Origin: Verrucomicrobiia bacterium
GTDB taxonomy: Bacteria; Verrucomicrobiota; Verrucomicrobiia; Limisphaerales; JAEYXS01
Length of the DNA stretch: 64,000 nucleotides
Direction: 5' to 3'
Assembly (NCBI GenBank): GCA_036405135.1
Contig: DASWYF010000037.1
Location: 1 to 64,000, forward strand
The stretch's first letter is position 1; each line of letters begins with the position of its first letter. Made by a program: the position numbers and the translations under genes. The notes beneath the pieces are model-generated. The model worked only from the letters and a program-made list of their open reading frames with translations, was not told the origin of the DNA and did no database searches. This document shows positions 1 through 8,350 of this stretch, piece by piece.

Positions 1-1
1 G

Positions 2-115
2 TGCCGCTTCAAACGGCCCGGCCAGTTCTGGACGCCCAAAGGCATGCGCCATCTGGCCGCACTCTCCGAGGCACGCCATAATCACCACTGGGATCAACTC
101 TGGTTCACTACCTAA
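2..115 (+). CDS. C-terminal fragment of a probable transposase (5' end outside window)
   Basis: The frame starting at base 2 is open from the window edge to a TAA at 113-115 and gives 37 residues that begin CRFKRPGQFWTPKGM and end HHWDQLWFTT. The basic start, the RPGQFW motif and the terminal W-D-x-L-W pattern resemble the extreme C-termini of several insertion-sequence transposases. The family cannot be settled from this tail. The gene-free, repeat-rich DNA that follows fits the edge of an insertion-sequence scar. It could also be the end of an intact gene, since its beginning is not visible. Confidence 0.4.
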   Translation, partial: CRFKRPGQFWTPKGMRHLAALSEARHNHHWDQLWFTT

Positions 116-332
116 TCGGGGGCAGTGTCAAGATGCGCCCACCGTGACATTAACCCTTTTTAACGGTAGGGCGAGAGTCCGCCTTGCCCCGACGTTTTGG
201 TCGGGGTCGAGCCCAAACCAATCCCTCCACCATTGAAAGTAGAGTGAAGACACGAATTCCACCCATCCCCACGAATTGAACTCTATTAGCTCCATCGGAC
301 CCATAAGTCCTATTCGTCCCATTTCCCTCTCT

Positions 333-372
333 GAACGTTGGACGTTGAGAGTTGGAAGTTGGACGTTTCCCC
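333..372 (-). repeat. Heptad-periodic array, copy N
   Basis: Read on the plus strand, GTTGGAC, GTTGAGA and GTTGGAA follow one another with an exact spacing of 7 bases. On the minus strand this is five or six units of the form AACNNNN. See the 7-base-period finding. Confidence 0.65.
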
Positions 373-544
373 AATTCCCTTTTCATACCTCATCCTTCAT
401 AATTCATACATTCCCCGAAGCGCGCCTTCCCGCCTGATCCATTCAATGTGACCCTCCGCGATAGCATCCTGTTCTTGCGGCACTTTAGCCACCAGTCCAC
501 ACCTCCTGGATCAAACCCTCGCCAGCCACTTCTCGCCACCCAAT

Positions 545-580
545 CGTCCTTCGTCCTCGTCGTCGTTCTCGTCCTCGATT
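545..580 (-). repeat. GAGGACGA-type tract, copy 1
   Basis: On the minus strand this is a purine-rich quasi-repeat made of CGAGGACGA, GAACGA and CGACGA blocks. Similar tracts lie at 22364-22386, 24342-24360, 45656-45675 and 49059-49092. It is not in a gene. Confidence 0.55.
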
Positions 581-660
581 TTTAGATCATGGACAGACAC
601 CAAACTTGAACAAAATCAGAGTCTTTCCGCTTTCGGTGTCCCCGCCACCGGTGCAACCGG

Positions 661-694
661 CTGAAAACTGAACACTGAAAACTTCCAACTCCGC
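661..694 (+). repeat. Heptad-periodic array, copy M
   Basis: Units such as AACTGAA, CACTGAA, AACTTCC and AACTCCG recur every 7 bases. This matches the AACNNNN consensus of the dispersed family. Confidence 0.6.
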
Positions 695-1029
695 CCCTTG
701 GGCGGCTAAGGAACTATGTCAAAGAGCAATGAAACCATCCGACCCCTGTGAATGTATCTGGCCTATGGCTCCTCCTAAAAGGGAGGCCAGACTCTGGCGC
801 TGTCCCTGACGCGGTTGGTTCCGCAGTGGGTACCATGGTCACACTTGTGACTTAGGGATTCCCCGGTGGGTCATAAAATCCTACGCCCACCGACGTCCTG
901 TTCCCCCTCCAGCTTACGCGCCCTGATCCAACACCCGATACACTCACATATCTGCAATGACTCCATAAGGATTGCCAAAAAGATTCCAATGAACCATTGG
1001 CTTGAGGATGTTGAACCTTTCATGTTCCC

Positions 1030-1063
1030 AACTCGAAACTCAAAACTAGGAACCCGAAACAGG
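1030..1063 (+). repeat. Heptad-periodic array, copy L
   Basis: Units AACTCGA, AACTCAA, AACTAGG and AACCCGA sit at exact 7-base spacing. The array is very close to the right arm of the array at 24306-24342. Confidence 0.65.
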
Positions 1064-1310
1064 CGTGCAGCCTCTCCTTTACCGACAACGAGTTGTCAGC
1101 ACTGAAAAGATTACCAAATTTCCCACAATCGTAAACAACTTCTCCTTAAAATGTTATTCACAATTCTAATGGTTTGAAGCTGAGCAAATTGCAGAAAACC
1201 CAACTTACGTAACTCGCATTTCTCCATTTCCCTTCAACACTAAATTGAAGCCCCCACGACGTTTTAGCGCCCCCAAAACGCCAACCCGTTGCGACAGCAA
1301 CGCCCTCAAT

Positions 1311-1381
1311 CCAAGGTGGGGCAAAGCTGCCGCTTTGCCCTTGCCCCCGAATCCAGCTTTCCCCCTTCTGGATTCGTCCCC
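1311..1381 (+). repeat. REP unit upstream of the RAYT gene
   Basis: The unit carries two hairpins. The first is GGGCAAAGC (1319-1327), loop TGCC, GCTTTGCCC (1332-1340). The second is GAATCCAG (1349-1356) paired with CTGGATTC (1368-1375). The same two-hairpin unit follows the transposase at 2011-2079 with base-pair-preserving differences. Placement on both sides of a REP-type transposase suggests this is its cognate REP family. Confidence 0.75.
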
Positions 1382-1476
1382 TGATCGATAATGCACGCAA
1401 TACACATTAAATATTCAAACACCCCCTTTCATTCCCCTTTCCAAAAACATGAACTTCCTCCTACCCTAAACTCATC

Positions 1477-1940
1477 ATGAGCAAGGATGGAAACGCAGGC
1501 CGTCACTATCCCGCCAAAGGCGTCCACATTTCCCTTCAAGGACCGAACTGGGTTTTCCTAACAGTGAACGTGGAGAACCGTGAACGCTGGCTTGCCCAAC
1601 ACTCCGTGCAACGCGCCTTGCACCAGATCTGGGAACACAAAGCCACCGCCTGGCTCGTGAGCGATTACCTCCTCATGCCCGATCACCTCCATCTCTTCTG
1701 CGCCCCACGCGATCCCGAATTCACCATCGAACAATGGATGGGCTTCTGGAAAGACCGCTTCGCCAAGACCCATCCCGATACCGGCACCTTTCAAACCGGC
1801 GGCTTCCATCATCGCCTTCGCGATGGCGAAAGCTACACCGAGAAATGGCACTACGTTCGCTAAAATCCCATTCGTGCCGGACTGGTGAAAGAACTCGAGG
1901 AGTGCCCTACTTCGGTCGCGTCCACGAAATCCATTGGTAA
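1477..1940 (+). pseudogene. REP-associated tyrosine transposase (RAYT), disrupted by a stop and a frameshift
   Basis: RAYTs are single-domain Y1 nucleases of the IS200/IS605 superfamily that act on REP sequences. The first 128 codons carry the HUH-type pair in MPDHLHLF (H70, H72) and the catalytic tyrosine Y126 in KWHYVR. A TAA at 1861-1863 replaces the residue before the conserved continuation NPIRAGLV, which is still readable in the same frame. About 40 bases later one base is missing, near 1904-1907 (TGCCC where TGGCCC would give W-P). After that shift the family-typical ending PYFGRVHEIHW and a TAA at 1938-1940 appear in another frame. The reading is therefore two lesions in a formerly normal gene of about 154 codons. 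A 128-residue product keeping all catalytic residues could still be made. Confidence 0.85.
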
Positions 1941-1981
1941 GCAAAAGAAGTGAGATAAGCAGAGAAGGGGACATATGCCAC

Positions 1982-2079
1982 GGCGGAGCGGCAGCTCCGC
2001 CCCACCTTATCCAAGGTGGGGCAAAGCTGCCGCTTTGCCCTTGCCCCGAATCCGGCTTCCCCCTGCCGGATTCGTCCCC
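1982..2079. repeat. Inverted REP doublet downstream of the RAYT gene
   Basis: The right half, 2011-2079, repeats the unit at 1311-1381: hairpin GGGCAAAGC/GCTTTGCCC at 2019-2040 and hairpin GAATCCGGC/GCCGGATTC at 2048-2073. The left half is an inverted copy with hairpin GGCGGAGC-ggca-GCTCCGCC at 1982-2001. The two halves meet head to head through CCCCACCTT and AAGGTGGGG. This is the layout of a bacterial interspersed mosaic element. Confidence 0.8.
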
Positions 2080-2159
2080 AACCGCTCTGAAACTTTCGAT
2101 TCTCAATTCGGCCAAGAAGTGCATTGTAGCCAGGCCACCCATCTATAATATTCCAGTCC

Positions 2160-3218
2160 ATGACCCCAAAGCCCATCCACCTGGCCGTTCTGCTGTTGAC
2201 GTTGGCTGCCTCGTTTGTCACCGCTGCGGATGCCCCTCTCTATGTACATTTGCTTGCCCCTGAGCATTTGCTCACCAGCCGCATTCATTTGGGCCAGCCC
2301 ATCATGGTCCGGGGTAAAATTTCCTTGAGCTTGAGCGGCACTATCGAGCAGCGCGGCACCAACCTCATCGCTGACTTGCGAGGCGGCACGGGCTTATATG
2401 GGACATCTTACCAAGGGGAGATGGCTCTGGATAAACCCTATTTTTCCGGTGGGGGCGGGGGTAGTGGCGGTGCTGGCCCGCTATGGTTTGCCGTTTCCAC
2501 CAACGCGGATTGCACCCACATCATTGAAGGTCTGAAAAAGAGCCAGCCAGCGGCCCGTTCTGATCGTCAGGTTTTACTGCTCAACTTTCCCAAGTCCGTG
2601 GATATCGCAGACGCACAAATCGAATACTTCCTCACCGGCCCCTTTGGCGGGGTGGGGAACCGTGTCACCTCCAAGCCTAATCTCCACCAATATGTGATTG
2701 ATACCACGCATGAGAGCAAGCCGGCCCAATCGCTAAAAGCCATCATCTATTGCCCTGGCTACGGCTTCGCCTTGGTCAACGCACCGTCTTTGAAAACTCC
2801 CGCCGCTGGAAACGCGACCATTGATCTCAGTCCACAGCGAACTATTCCTCTCGCTGGTAAGATTGTCGCGCCCGCAGGCAAAAGCCTCGCTGGCTTAAAA
2901 CTCGAAGTCACTTATCACGCCCTCTGGGGCATGGAATATTTCGGCTATATCGATGGGATGGCCCCTGAATTTAAGGTCGCTACGGCAGATATAGCTGCCG
3001 ACGGTTCCTTCACCCTCACACTGCCGGATTTGGCGAACGATGCGACCATTAAAATGTTTCAGCTCACTGAAGAGCGCCTTAAATTGGCCTTGCGTGATCC
3101 CAAGACCGGCAATTTTCCTTATGCCTTGGCCGTGCCTGAAAGTCTTGGCTGGAAAGATGAGTTTAAGATCGCCTCGTCGTATCCCATACCGCTGCACTTG
3201 CAAGCCCGGCCCAAGTAG
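2160..3218 (+). CDS. Secreted protein of unknown function
   Basis: The 352-residue product starts with a classical signal peptide (positive start, hydrophobic LAVLLLTLAAS, likely cleavage after VTAA near residue 23). The mature part is beta-rich in appearance, with a glycine-rich loop around residues 98-108 that contains five glycines in a row. There are no cysteine motifs or catalytic signatures I recognise. Its convergent neighbour (3249-3764) and the large minus-strand gene beyond it are also exported proteins of unknown role. Export to the periplasm or outside is inferred; the function is unknown. Confidence 0.7.
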   Translation: MTPKPIHLAVLLLTLAASFVTAADAPLYVHLLAPEHLLTSRIHLGQPIMVRGKISLSLSGTIEQRGTNLIADLRGGTGLYGTSYQGEMALDKPYFSGGGGGSGGAGPLWFAVSTNADCTHIIEGLKKSQPAARSDRQVLLLNFPKSVDIADAQIEYFLTGPFGGVGNRVTSKPNLHQYVIDTTHESKPAQSLKAIIYCPGYGFALVNAPSLKTPAAGNATIDLSPQRTIPLAGKIVAPAGKSLAGLKLEVTYHALWGMEYFGYIDGMAPEFKVATADIAADGSFTLTLPDLANDATIKMFQLTEERLKLALRDPKTGNFPYALAVPESLGWKDEFKIASSYPIPLHLQARPK

Positions 3219-3248
3219 TATTTTACCATGCTTTCCCCGGTCATTCCC

Positions 3249-3764
3249 TTATTTTATCTCACAGATCACATCTTTGACCATGAGTGGAGCGGTGCCAGCG
3301 GGTTCCAAGGTCACGCTCAGATGGTACGTGCCGGGTTTGATGGCGTAGATCTGGTTCAGGTCAAACTCCCAGTTGTTGGACGCGCGTGAACCAAGGAACC
3401 GGCGGACACGCCGCCAATCATCACCACTACCGCCCAAGACCTTGTTGCCAAAGTCGGTGAAGGGACAGGCGTTACCTTGGGCATCCATCAGCTTGAGCGT
3501 GAGGTCTCGATAGCCATTGATCTCGTACCACGCAATTTCCCGTTCACTTTCATTCGTCAGCACGACCCGCATCATGGCGGGTTGGCCAGCGTTGAGCGGT
3601 TGGGTCAGATAGATGGAGAGTTTCAAACGGTCGGCAGAGGTCATCTGCCCGGCTAACACCGTTTTTTTGCCTATTGATGTCGAGTTAGTAACTGCGTTCG
3701 TTTGCCCCATGGCTGAAGTGGCGATGAACAATAGGACGCAGCAAACATAGTGTCTAAATGGCAT
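3249..3764 (-). CDS. Secreted protein of unknown function
   Basis: A 171-residue protein with an N-terminal signal peptide (MPFRHYVCCVLLFIATSAMGQ, split as charged start and hydrophobic core). The mature part contains LNAGQPAMMRVVLTNES, typical of an immunoglobulin-like beta-sandwich that begins with a statement about relative strength of a load or ligand, but no family can be assigned. A GGGAG-like Shine-Dalgarno site lies about 6 bases before the ATG. It converges on the gene ending at 3218, with 30 bases between the two stops and no clear terminator. Confidence 0.65.
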   Translation of the reverse strand: MPFRHYVCCVLLFIATSAMGQTNAVTNSTSIGKKTVLAGQMTSADRLKLSIYLTQPLNAGQPAMMRVVLTNESEREIAWYEINGYRDLTLKLMDAQGNACPFTDFGNKVLGGSGDDWRRVRRFLGSRASNNWEFDLNQIYAIKPGTYHLSVTLEPAGTAPLMVKDVICEIK

Positions 3765-3920
3765 AGTGATCTCCCGTCGGACCGTTCCTCAATCATAGTT
3801 AACGGGGCAGTCATGAATGTGCTCGTTCAAACCTGAATAAGCAACCCGGCTTCATACACACGTCACACGGCGTCCCCGTCCAAACATCTTTCCTCAACTA
3901 CGCCCGCCTCACGGTTTCGG

Positions 3921-5537
3921 CTAACGAGATTTAATTCTCGGGGCGGGAAAAAATGGAGATTGAAACTGTGCCTCGGATTCATCAAGCAATTCCCACTGTG
4001 CCTCGGCTTCACCAGAAGACGGCTCAGTGCGTGGTTGCTGAAACCGCGTCGAAACTTTCCGTTCGCTGTGAGGCATTATCCCATTTTCACCGTAAAACTC
4101 CGCCACCGCTTCGGCCGAGTTGTCCGACACCGTCTTGACCTTGATCTTCCCATAACCAGTTTGCGGCAGGAGATAAAACCCGGTTGGAGGCAGGTAATAA
4201 AACTCCATGCCTTCCAAGACTCCAGCCTGCCTGCCCTTATCCAATATCACCTCAACCGATTTGAGCCTATCTATTGGCCGGTCCTCCGGTATTTTCCCTG
4301 CTTTGGTAATGGTCGCCACGATTGGCTCCTTCAAGAGATACGGGTGATACTTCACTGGGATTTCGGGCCAGCCTGCCAAGGCGATCTTTTCATCGCCCTC
4401 ACGTAATAAAAAACTTCCGAACCTCGTTTTTCTAGGCTCACTCCCGGCATTGACCGCCACGCAGAAATCTATCATTTCATTGGGCGCCACCAGATACTTC
4501 CGTCTACCCCATGCCACCGGGATATAAGCCAGCTCCATTCCCTGGTCTTTCCTGCTCAGCCAAAGCGCTCTCAGTAATCGGGTGGTTTTGATCTCCAGTT
4601 GCTCAGGGTTCTCATATGTTGCACGGGTGCCATCTCTCCGCCACCGCATCAAATTGTCATTTGGCAGTAGCGTCACCGTGATTGGGTCATTGACCGCCGC
4701 GTCCGGTAGGGCCCCACCATGATCATTTCGGAAATAAACTCCTGACCATGGATGCACAACACGTTTGTTGGGCTGGGACCAATCCACGGGATCGGAAATT
4801 TCCATCTCTTTTCCATCCGCCACCGCCCTGATCACCTTCTTGCCTTTCACATCGAACCACACACTTGCCGGAATTTTTCTGAGCGGATTCCATAGGTCCA
4901 CCCGCAAAATCCCTTTAGTCATCTCCGCGTTCTTAAGTTCAACTCCTGCTGACATCCCACCTGGAGCAGATGAATCCGAAAAATACCCAAAGGGCAGATC
5001 ATCACGGAAAAAGATCACCCTTCTTTCGTATGGCCCTATCTTTTCCAAGATGGCCTTTTCCACATCAAAGACACTTTCAAAATAGGCGATGTCTGCCGCC
5101 TCACCTTTAGATTCCGCCAATTCCAAAAGGCTCATGGAACAGTATAAAGAATGGAAAATGGGCGAATACGCTGTCACCCCATCCGGGCTGGATACGTAAA
5201 ATCCTTGGCTTATGAAGACGGTTTTCTTGGAGTGAGGATCGCGAAACATCACGATGTGAAGTTCGGCAGGCGCACTTGTGTAAGGGGTGCTCAACTCCAA
5301 CTTGGCCGTAAATGCCTTGTTCAGCTTATAGGTCGCCCATTTTGCTTTGACCTCCTGAAATGCTTTACCATCCGTCTTCGGTGAGTCCGCCACGATCAAA
5401 CGAACAGTCGTTTCCTCCCATGTCGGCCCTTTCGTACAAGTCCACATGGGCGTGTTGGTATTCGTCTGCCCCCATACCGCCGTGGTCAGCGAAACCATGA
5501 GCAAAATACCGCCCAGAAAATTTCTCAGATGAATCAT
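3921..5537 (-). CDS. Secreted protein of unknown function (538 aa)
   Basis: The ATG at 5537 is chosen because GAGGTG sits 6 bases upstream and the product then begins with a clean signal peptide (MIHLRNFLGGILLMVSLTTAVWG). A start 17 codons further upstream is possible but would bury the signal. The mature protein is acidic and has no repeats or membrane segments. Near residues 430-455 there is a VEVILDKGRQAGVLEGMEF segment resembling the cores of beta-barrel domains that bind flagellar or translation factors, but this is too weak to name. The function is unknown. Confidence 0.65.
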   Translation of the reverse strand: MIHLRNFLGGILLMVSLTTAVWGQTNTNTPMWTCTKGPTWEETTVRLIVADSPKTDGKAFQEVKAKWATYKLNKAFTAKLELSTPYTSAPAELHIVMFRDPHSKKTVFISQGFYVSSPDGVTAYSPIFHSLYCSMSLLELAESKGEAADIAYFESVFDVEKAILEKIGPYERRVIFFRDDLPFGYFSDSSAPGGMSAGVELKNAEMTKGILRVDLWNPLRKIPASVWFDVKGKKVIRAVADGKEMEISDPVDWSQPNKRVVHPWSGVYFRNDHGGALPDAAVNDPITVTLLPNDNLMRWRRDGTRATYENPEQLEIKTTRLLRALWLSRKDQGMELAYIPVAWGRRKYLVAPNEMIDFCVAVNAGSEPRKTRFGSFLLREGDEKIALAGWPEIPVKYHPYLLKEPIVATITKAGKIPEDRPIDRLKSVEVILDKGRQAGVLEGMEFYYLPPTGFYLLPQTGYGKIKVKTVSDNSAEAVAEFYGENGIMPHSERKVSTRFQQPRTEPSSGEAEAQWELLDESEAQFQSPFFPAPRIKSR

Positions 5538-5841
5538 GATGCACCTCGATCGGCTTATACCCATACCATACCCCATCCGCCATGACATAAAAGCTCAGAA
5601 GTGACGCTTGCGCATTGTAGCACATCCGGCGCACTTGCTCCTCTGTGCTGCCGGCAGTCGAGGGTGGTGCGTTTGGTGACGCTCAGTTCAATCAATGCCT
5701 GCGGGTTCGCTCTCCTTAAAAACACCCCTGACCCCTTCATTCTGAAGAACTTCACGCGGAACACTTGAAACTTCTTCCACATAAAAAACTCAGTTGAATC
5801 CCGGCCGCTCCTGTGGGATGGGTAACGCACGCCAAAGACCT
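5538..5841. other. Divergent intergenic region
   Basis: This 304-base gap separates the minus-strand secreted protein from the plus-strand lipoprotein and must hold both promoters. A possible plus-strand promoter is TTGAAA near 5766 followed by CATAAA about 16 bases later. No repeat family or RNA gene is recognised. Confidence 0.35.
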
Positions 5842-6345
5842 ATGAACACATTCGCACACCTCTGGTCACTGGGATGCCTCCTCTTCCTCTCAGCTTGCGC
5901 CAGCCAGCCGCAGCCGCCGACACCGAATTCCATGTTGCCACAGCAACCGCAACCACAGCAGCCGCTGCCGCAAAAGCAGCAACCGGAGCAGAAAAACACG
6001 GACATCATCGGCACTTGGCAATGGGTGTTGGACGACGGTACCCCTGTCAGTCAGTCATTTTACGTCCGCTACTATTCTAATGGAAAGGTTGCTTCATGGC
6101 CTTCGCCGAAAGATTGGTCCGATTCCAAGGGCGTGTCGTACGGACGCTATTCCGTCGTCAAAAATTTCCTGAGCCTTGAGACCAGTTCGGGCGCAAACAC
6201 TCCTAAGTCGCGGCTGCAGATCGCAGATCAGGAGATGCTCATCACGACCGCCAGCGGTCGCCAACTGGGCTACCGTCGCGTCACCCCAGCTCCCGCGCCC
6301 GGCAAACTTCCCGATGGCAAACCTGCAGGTTTTGCCCACCATTGA
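5842..6345 (+). CDS. Small lipoprotein with Pro/Gln-rich linker
   Basis: The ATG at 5842 gives 167 residues starting with a lipoprotein signal whose lipobox LSAC places the lipidated cysteine near residue 19. A Pro/Gln-rich linker (roughly residues 22-52) follows, then a small compact domain with GTWQWVLDDG and G-Y-S/V-type strands. That domain resembles the lipocalin-like stand-alone domains (often starting GTW) that many PVC bacteria export. An upstream in-frame ATG at 5794 would delay the signal by 16 residues. The ligand is unknown. It is followed by a long inverted repeat rather than by a partner gene. Confidence 0.6.
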   Translation: MNTFAHLWSLGCLLFLSACASQPQPPTPNSMLPQQPQPQQPLPQKQQPEQKNTDIIGTWQWVLDDGTPVSQSFYVRYYSNGKVASWPSPKDWSDSKGVSYGRYSVVKNFLSLETSSGANTPKSRLQIADQEMLITTASGRQLGYRRVTPAPAPGKLPDGKPAGFAHH

Positions 6346-6375
6346 TTTCCGTTCCTTTGTAACGCCTATCGGAAT

Positions 6376-6556
6376 AGAGCGTTTCAAGAAATACTGTGGT
6401 CGATTGGAGCGAGGATTTTTTGGTCAGGGCGAGGCTTTGGCGAATGAGCAGGTTCCAAGGACCCTGTGACTGAGCCGAAACGACGCCCTGACCCAAAAAG
6501 ACCGCTTGCTCCGCCCCCCCCCAGACAATCGGCTGCAGTATTTCTTGAACCGCTCT
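6376..6556. repeat. 181-bp imperfect inverted-repeat element
   Basis: The outer arms 6376-6406 and 6526-6556 are complementary at 27 of 31 positions, both containing TTCAAGAAATACTG. Inner blocks GGTCAGGGCG (6422-6431) and CGCCCTGACC (6484-6493) are exactly complementary. The element has no reading frame and lies between a lipoprotein gene and a peptidase gene. It has the shape of a MITE or of a large dispersed palindrome. No target duplication is evident. Confidence 0.7.
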
Positions 6557-6682
6557 AAGTCCTGTAGGTTTCCCTCTATCGCCAAGCCGTAGGGCTGCGG
6601 CAGCGGGATGCTCAATAAGCAGAAATGTTACAAGGGCATTATCCCGCTTGTCCTCATCCCATTCGCGATTACCTTCAGGCCC

Positions 6683-8290
6683 ATGAACCAGACGGGCAAA
6701 ACTTTTGAAGGGATACTGGACCGCTACTTCGAGACGACACTGGAGAAACATCCAGTGTATGCGAATTACGTGGGCCTCAAAGCGGGTGAGGGGAAGTTGG
6801 ATCGCGCCGATCTGGCGAGTATCGAGGCGGCGGAAAAGCTGCGTCGCAAGACGTTGGAGGCCCTGGAGGGGATCAATCCGCGGGAGCTGACGAATGAGCA
6901 GCATCTGGATCGGTTGGCATTGCGCAGTCAGCTTCTCAATGAGATGGAGGATTACGCGACGGCGTCGCATGAGTTGTCGCCGGATGCGCCGGATACGTTG
7001 TTGAATCTGTTGCTGCATGAGTTGCAGCGCGGGGATGATGAACTGGCGCGGGCGGCGAAGAATATCCGCGCGATCTTGAAGGCGGCTCCGCGTTACTTGG
7101 CAGAAGACGCAGCAGTGGTGACGCGACCAGAACGGGTGTGGTTGAAGATCATGCAGGAGACTTGTGACAGTGCGGATTCGCTCTTCACGGCGGTGGCTGG
7201 ATTCTTAGCGAAAGCGCAGGCGGGTGCGAAGGATACTGAGCTAATCGCGGATGTTCAGAAGGCGGTGAAGTCTTATCGCGATACGGTGAGTGCGCGGGAG
7301 TTGGCGCCGGAGGGGTCCTTCGCGGTGGGGGTCGAGTCATTGCAACGGCGGGTGCGGGATCAGGTGGGGTTGAATTATTCGCTGGGCGAGATTGAGACGC
7401 TGGCTCTCGGTGAAGTAGAACGCATCGGAGCGTTGCTGAAGCAGGCTTGCAAGAAGTTCGGCAAGGGCAGTGATGCGGATGCGATCGTGGCGAAGGCGCG
7501 GGAGGAGTGGAATCCGGGTGGCGACTTGCTCGGGGTGTATCGGAAAGAGACGGATCGCGTGGCGCAGGCGTTTCGTGAGGCGAAGGCGGTGACGTTTCCG
7601 GTGGGGGATGAATTGCAGGTACGGCCGGTGCCGGAATTCATGCGGCATCTGTTTCCCACGGCGGCTTATTCATCGCCGGGAGCATTCGAGAAACGGCAGC
7701 GCGGCATCTTCTGGGTGAATGACCTGAGTGTGACGAAGACGACGGAGGCGGAAAAGCTGAAGGAGCGTCAACAGCACTTCGGGCTGAGCCTGACGTCCGC
7801 GCATGAGGCGTATCCGGGGCATCACTTGCAATTCGTGATCGCGAACCAGCATCCACGCAAGTGGCGGCGGCTCTTCGCACACGCGGTGTTCTACGAAGGT
7901 TGGACGTTGTGGTGCGAGCAGATGATGGTGGACTTGAAGATCGACCGTTCGCCGTGGCTGGAGGTGCAACAACTGCACGATGCCTTGTGGCGTTGCCATC
8001 GCATTTTGGTGGACTTGCGCTTGCAGACAGGGCGTTACTCCTACGCGCAAGCGGTGAAGCACATGCAGAAGCATCTGGGCTTCACGAAAGCGCGCGCGGA
8101 AGCGGATGTGAACTGGTACACGAGTTCACCGGCAGTGCCGATGAGTTACTGGCTGGGGCGGTTGGAGAATGCGCGACTGCATAAACGACTCGTCGAGGGG
8201 CGTGGGTGGAAGTTGAGGCAGTTCAATGACTGGTTGATCAGTCATGGGACGCTGCCGCAGGCATGGTTGGAGCGGTATATGTTGGACTAG
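6683..8290 (+). CDS. DUF885-family zinc metallopeptidase
   Basis: The 535-residue protein carries the DUF885 signature SAHEAYPGHHLQ near residues 371-382, in which an HE-x-x-P-G-H-H arrangement is expected to hold catalytic zinc. Later motifs (FYEGWTLWCEQ near 403 and the terminal LPQAWLERY) also fit the family. Typical members are 550-600 residues, many exported. Here the ATG at 6683 gives no signal peptide. An upstream in-frame ATG at 6608 would add 25 residues with a hydrophobic patch, but that start overlaps the edge of repeat DNA. Substrates of the family are poorly known; peptide hydrolysis is inferred from the motif. Confidence 0.8.
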   Translation: MNQTGKTFEGILDRYFETTLEKHPVYANYVGLKAGEGKLDRADLASIEAAEKLRRKTLEALEGINPRELTNEQHLDRLALRSQLLNEMEDYATASHELSPDAPDTLLNLLLHELQRGDDELARAAKNIRAILKAAPRYLAEDAAVVTRPERVWLKIMQETCDSADSLFTAVAGFLAKAQAGAKDTELIADVQKAVKSYRDTVSARELAPEGSFAVGVESLQRRVRDQVGLNYSLGEIETLALGEVERIGALLKQACKKFGKGSDADAIVAKAREEWNPGGDLLGVYRKETDRVAQAFREAKAVTFPVGDELQVRPVPEFMRHLFPTAAYSSPGAFEKRQRGIFWVNDLSVTKTTEAEKLKERQQHFGLSLTSAHEAYPGHHLQFVIANQHPRKWRRLFAHAVFYEGWTLWCEQMMVDLKIDRSPWLEVQQLHDALWRCHRILVDLRLQTGRYSYAQAVKHMQKHLGFTKARAEADVNWYTSSPAVPMSYWLGRLENARLHKRLVEGRGWKLRQFNDWLISHGTLPQAWLERYMLD

Positions 8291-8350
8291 CCGAGCCGAA
8301 GTTCGGCTTCCCTATCGAAGGGAGAAGAAGCGCGTGTGAGTTCTTCCACC

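Larger units (their letters stand above)
116..1476. other. Gene-free 1.36-kb stretch rich in short repeats
   Basis: No reading frame here looks like a protein; the open frames present have low-complexity, non-protein-like translations. The stretch holds three 7-base-period arrays (333-372, 661-694, 1030-1063), a GAGGACGA-type tract on the minus strand (545-580) and a REP unit (1311-1381). Small hairpins are also visible, such as GTCACActtGTGAC near 838-851 and GGTGGG/CCCACC around 865-890. It lies between a transposase tail and a broken REP transposase, so it is probably a graveyard of mobile DNA. No convincing promoter or RNA gene was seen. Confidence 0.6.

Noticed and set aside
333-372. The heptad arrays as CRISPR arrays
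   Set aside because: The unit is 7 bases with no spacers and the arrays are shorter than 60 bases; no cas genes are present.
545-580. GAGGACGA tracts as coding for acidic peptides
   Set aside because: Only the tsaD copy lies in a protein gene; the others have no start, no flanking codons and mixed orientation.
128-1105. Open frames of 60-80 codons in the first kilobase
   Set aside because: Their translations are low-complexity, run through repeat arrays and have no domain, signal or Shine-Dalgarno support.
1558-2142. A 194-codon minus-strand frame across the RAYT gene
   Set aside because: It is the shadow of the RAYT coding strand and continues into the REP doublet; its translation has no family features.
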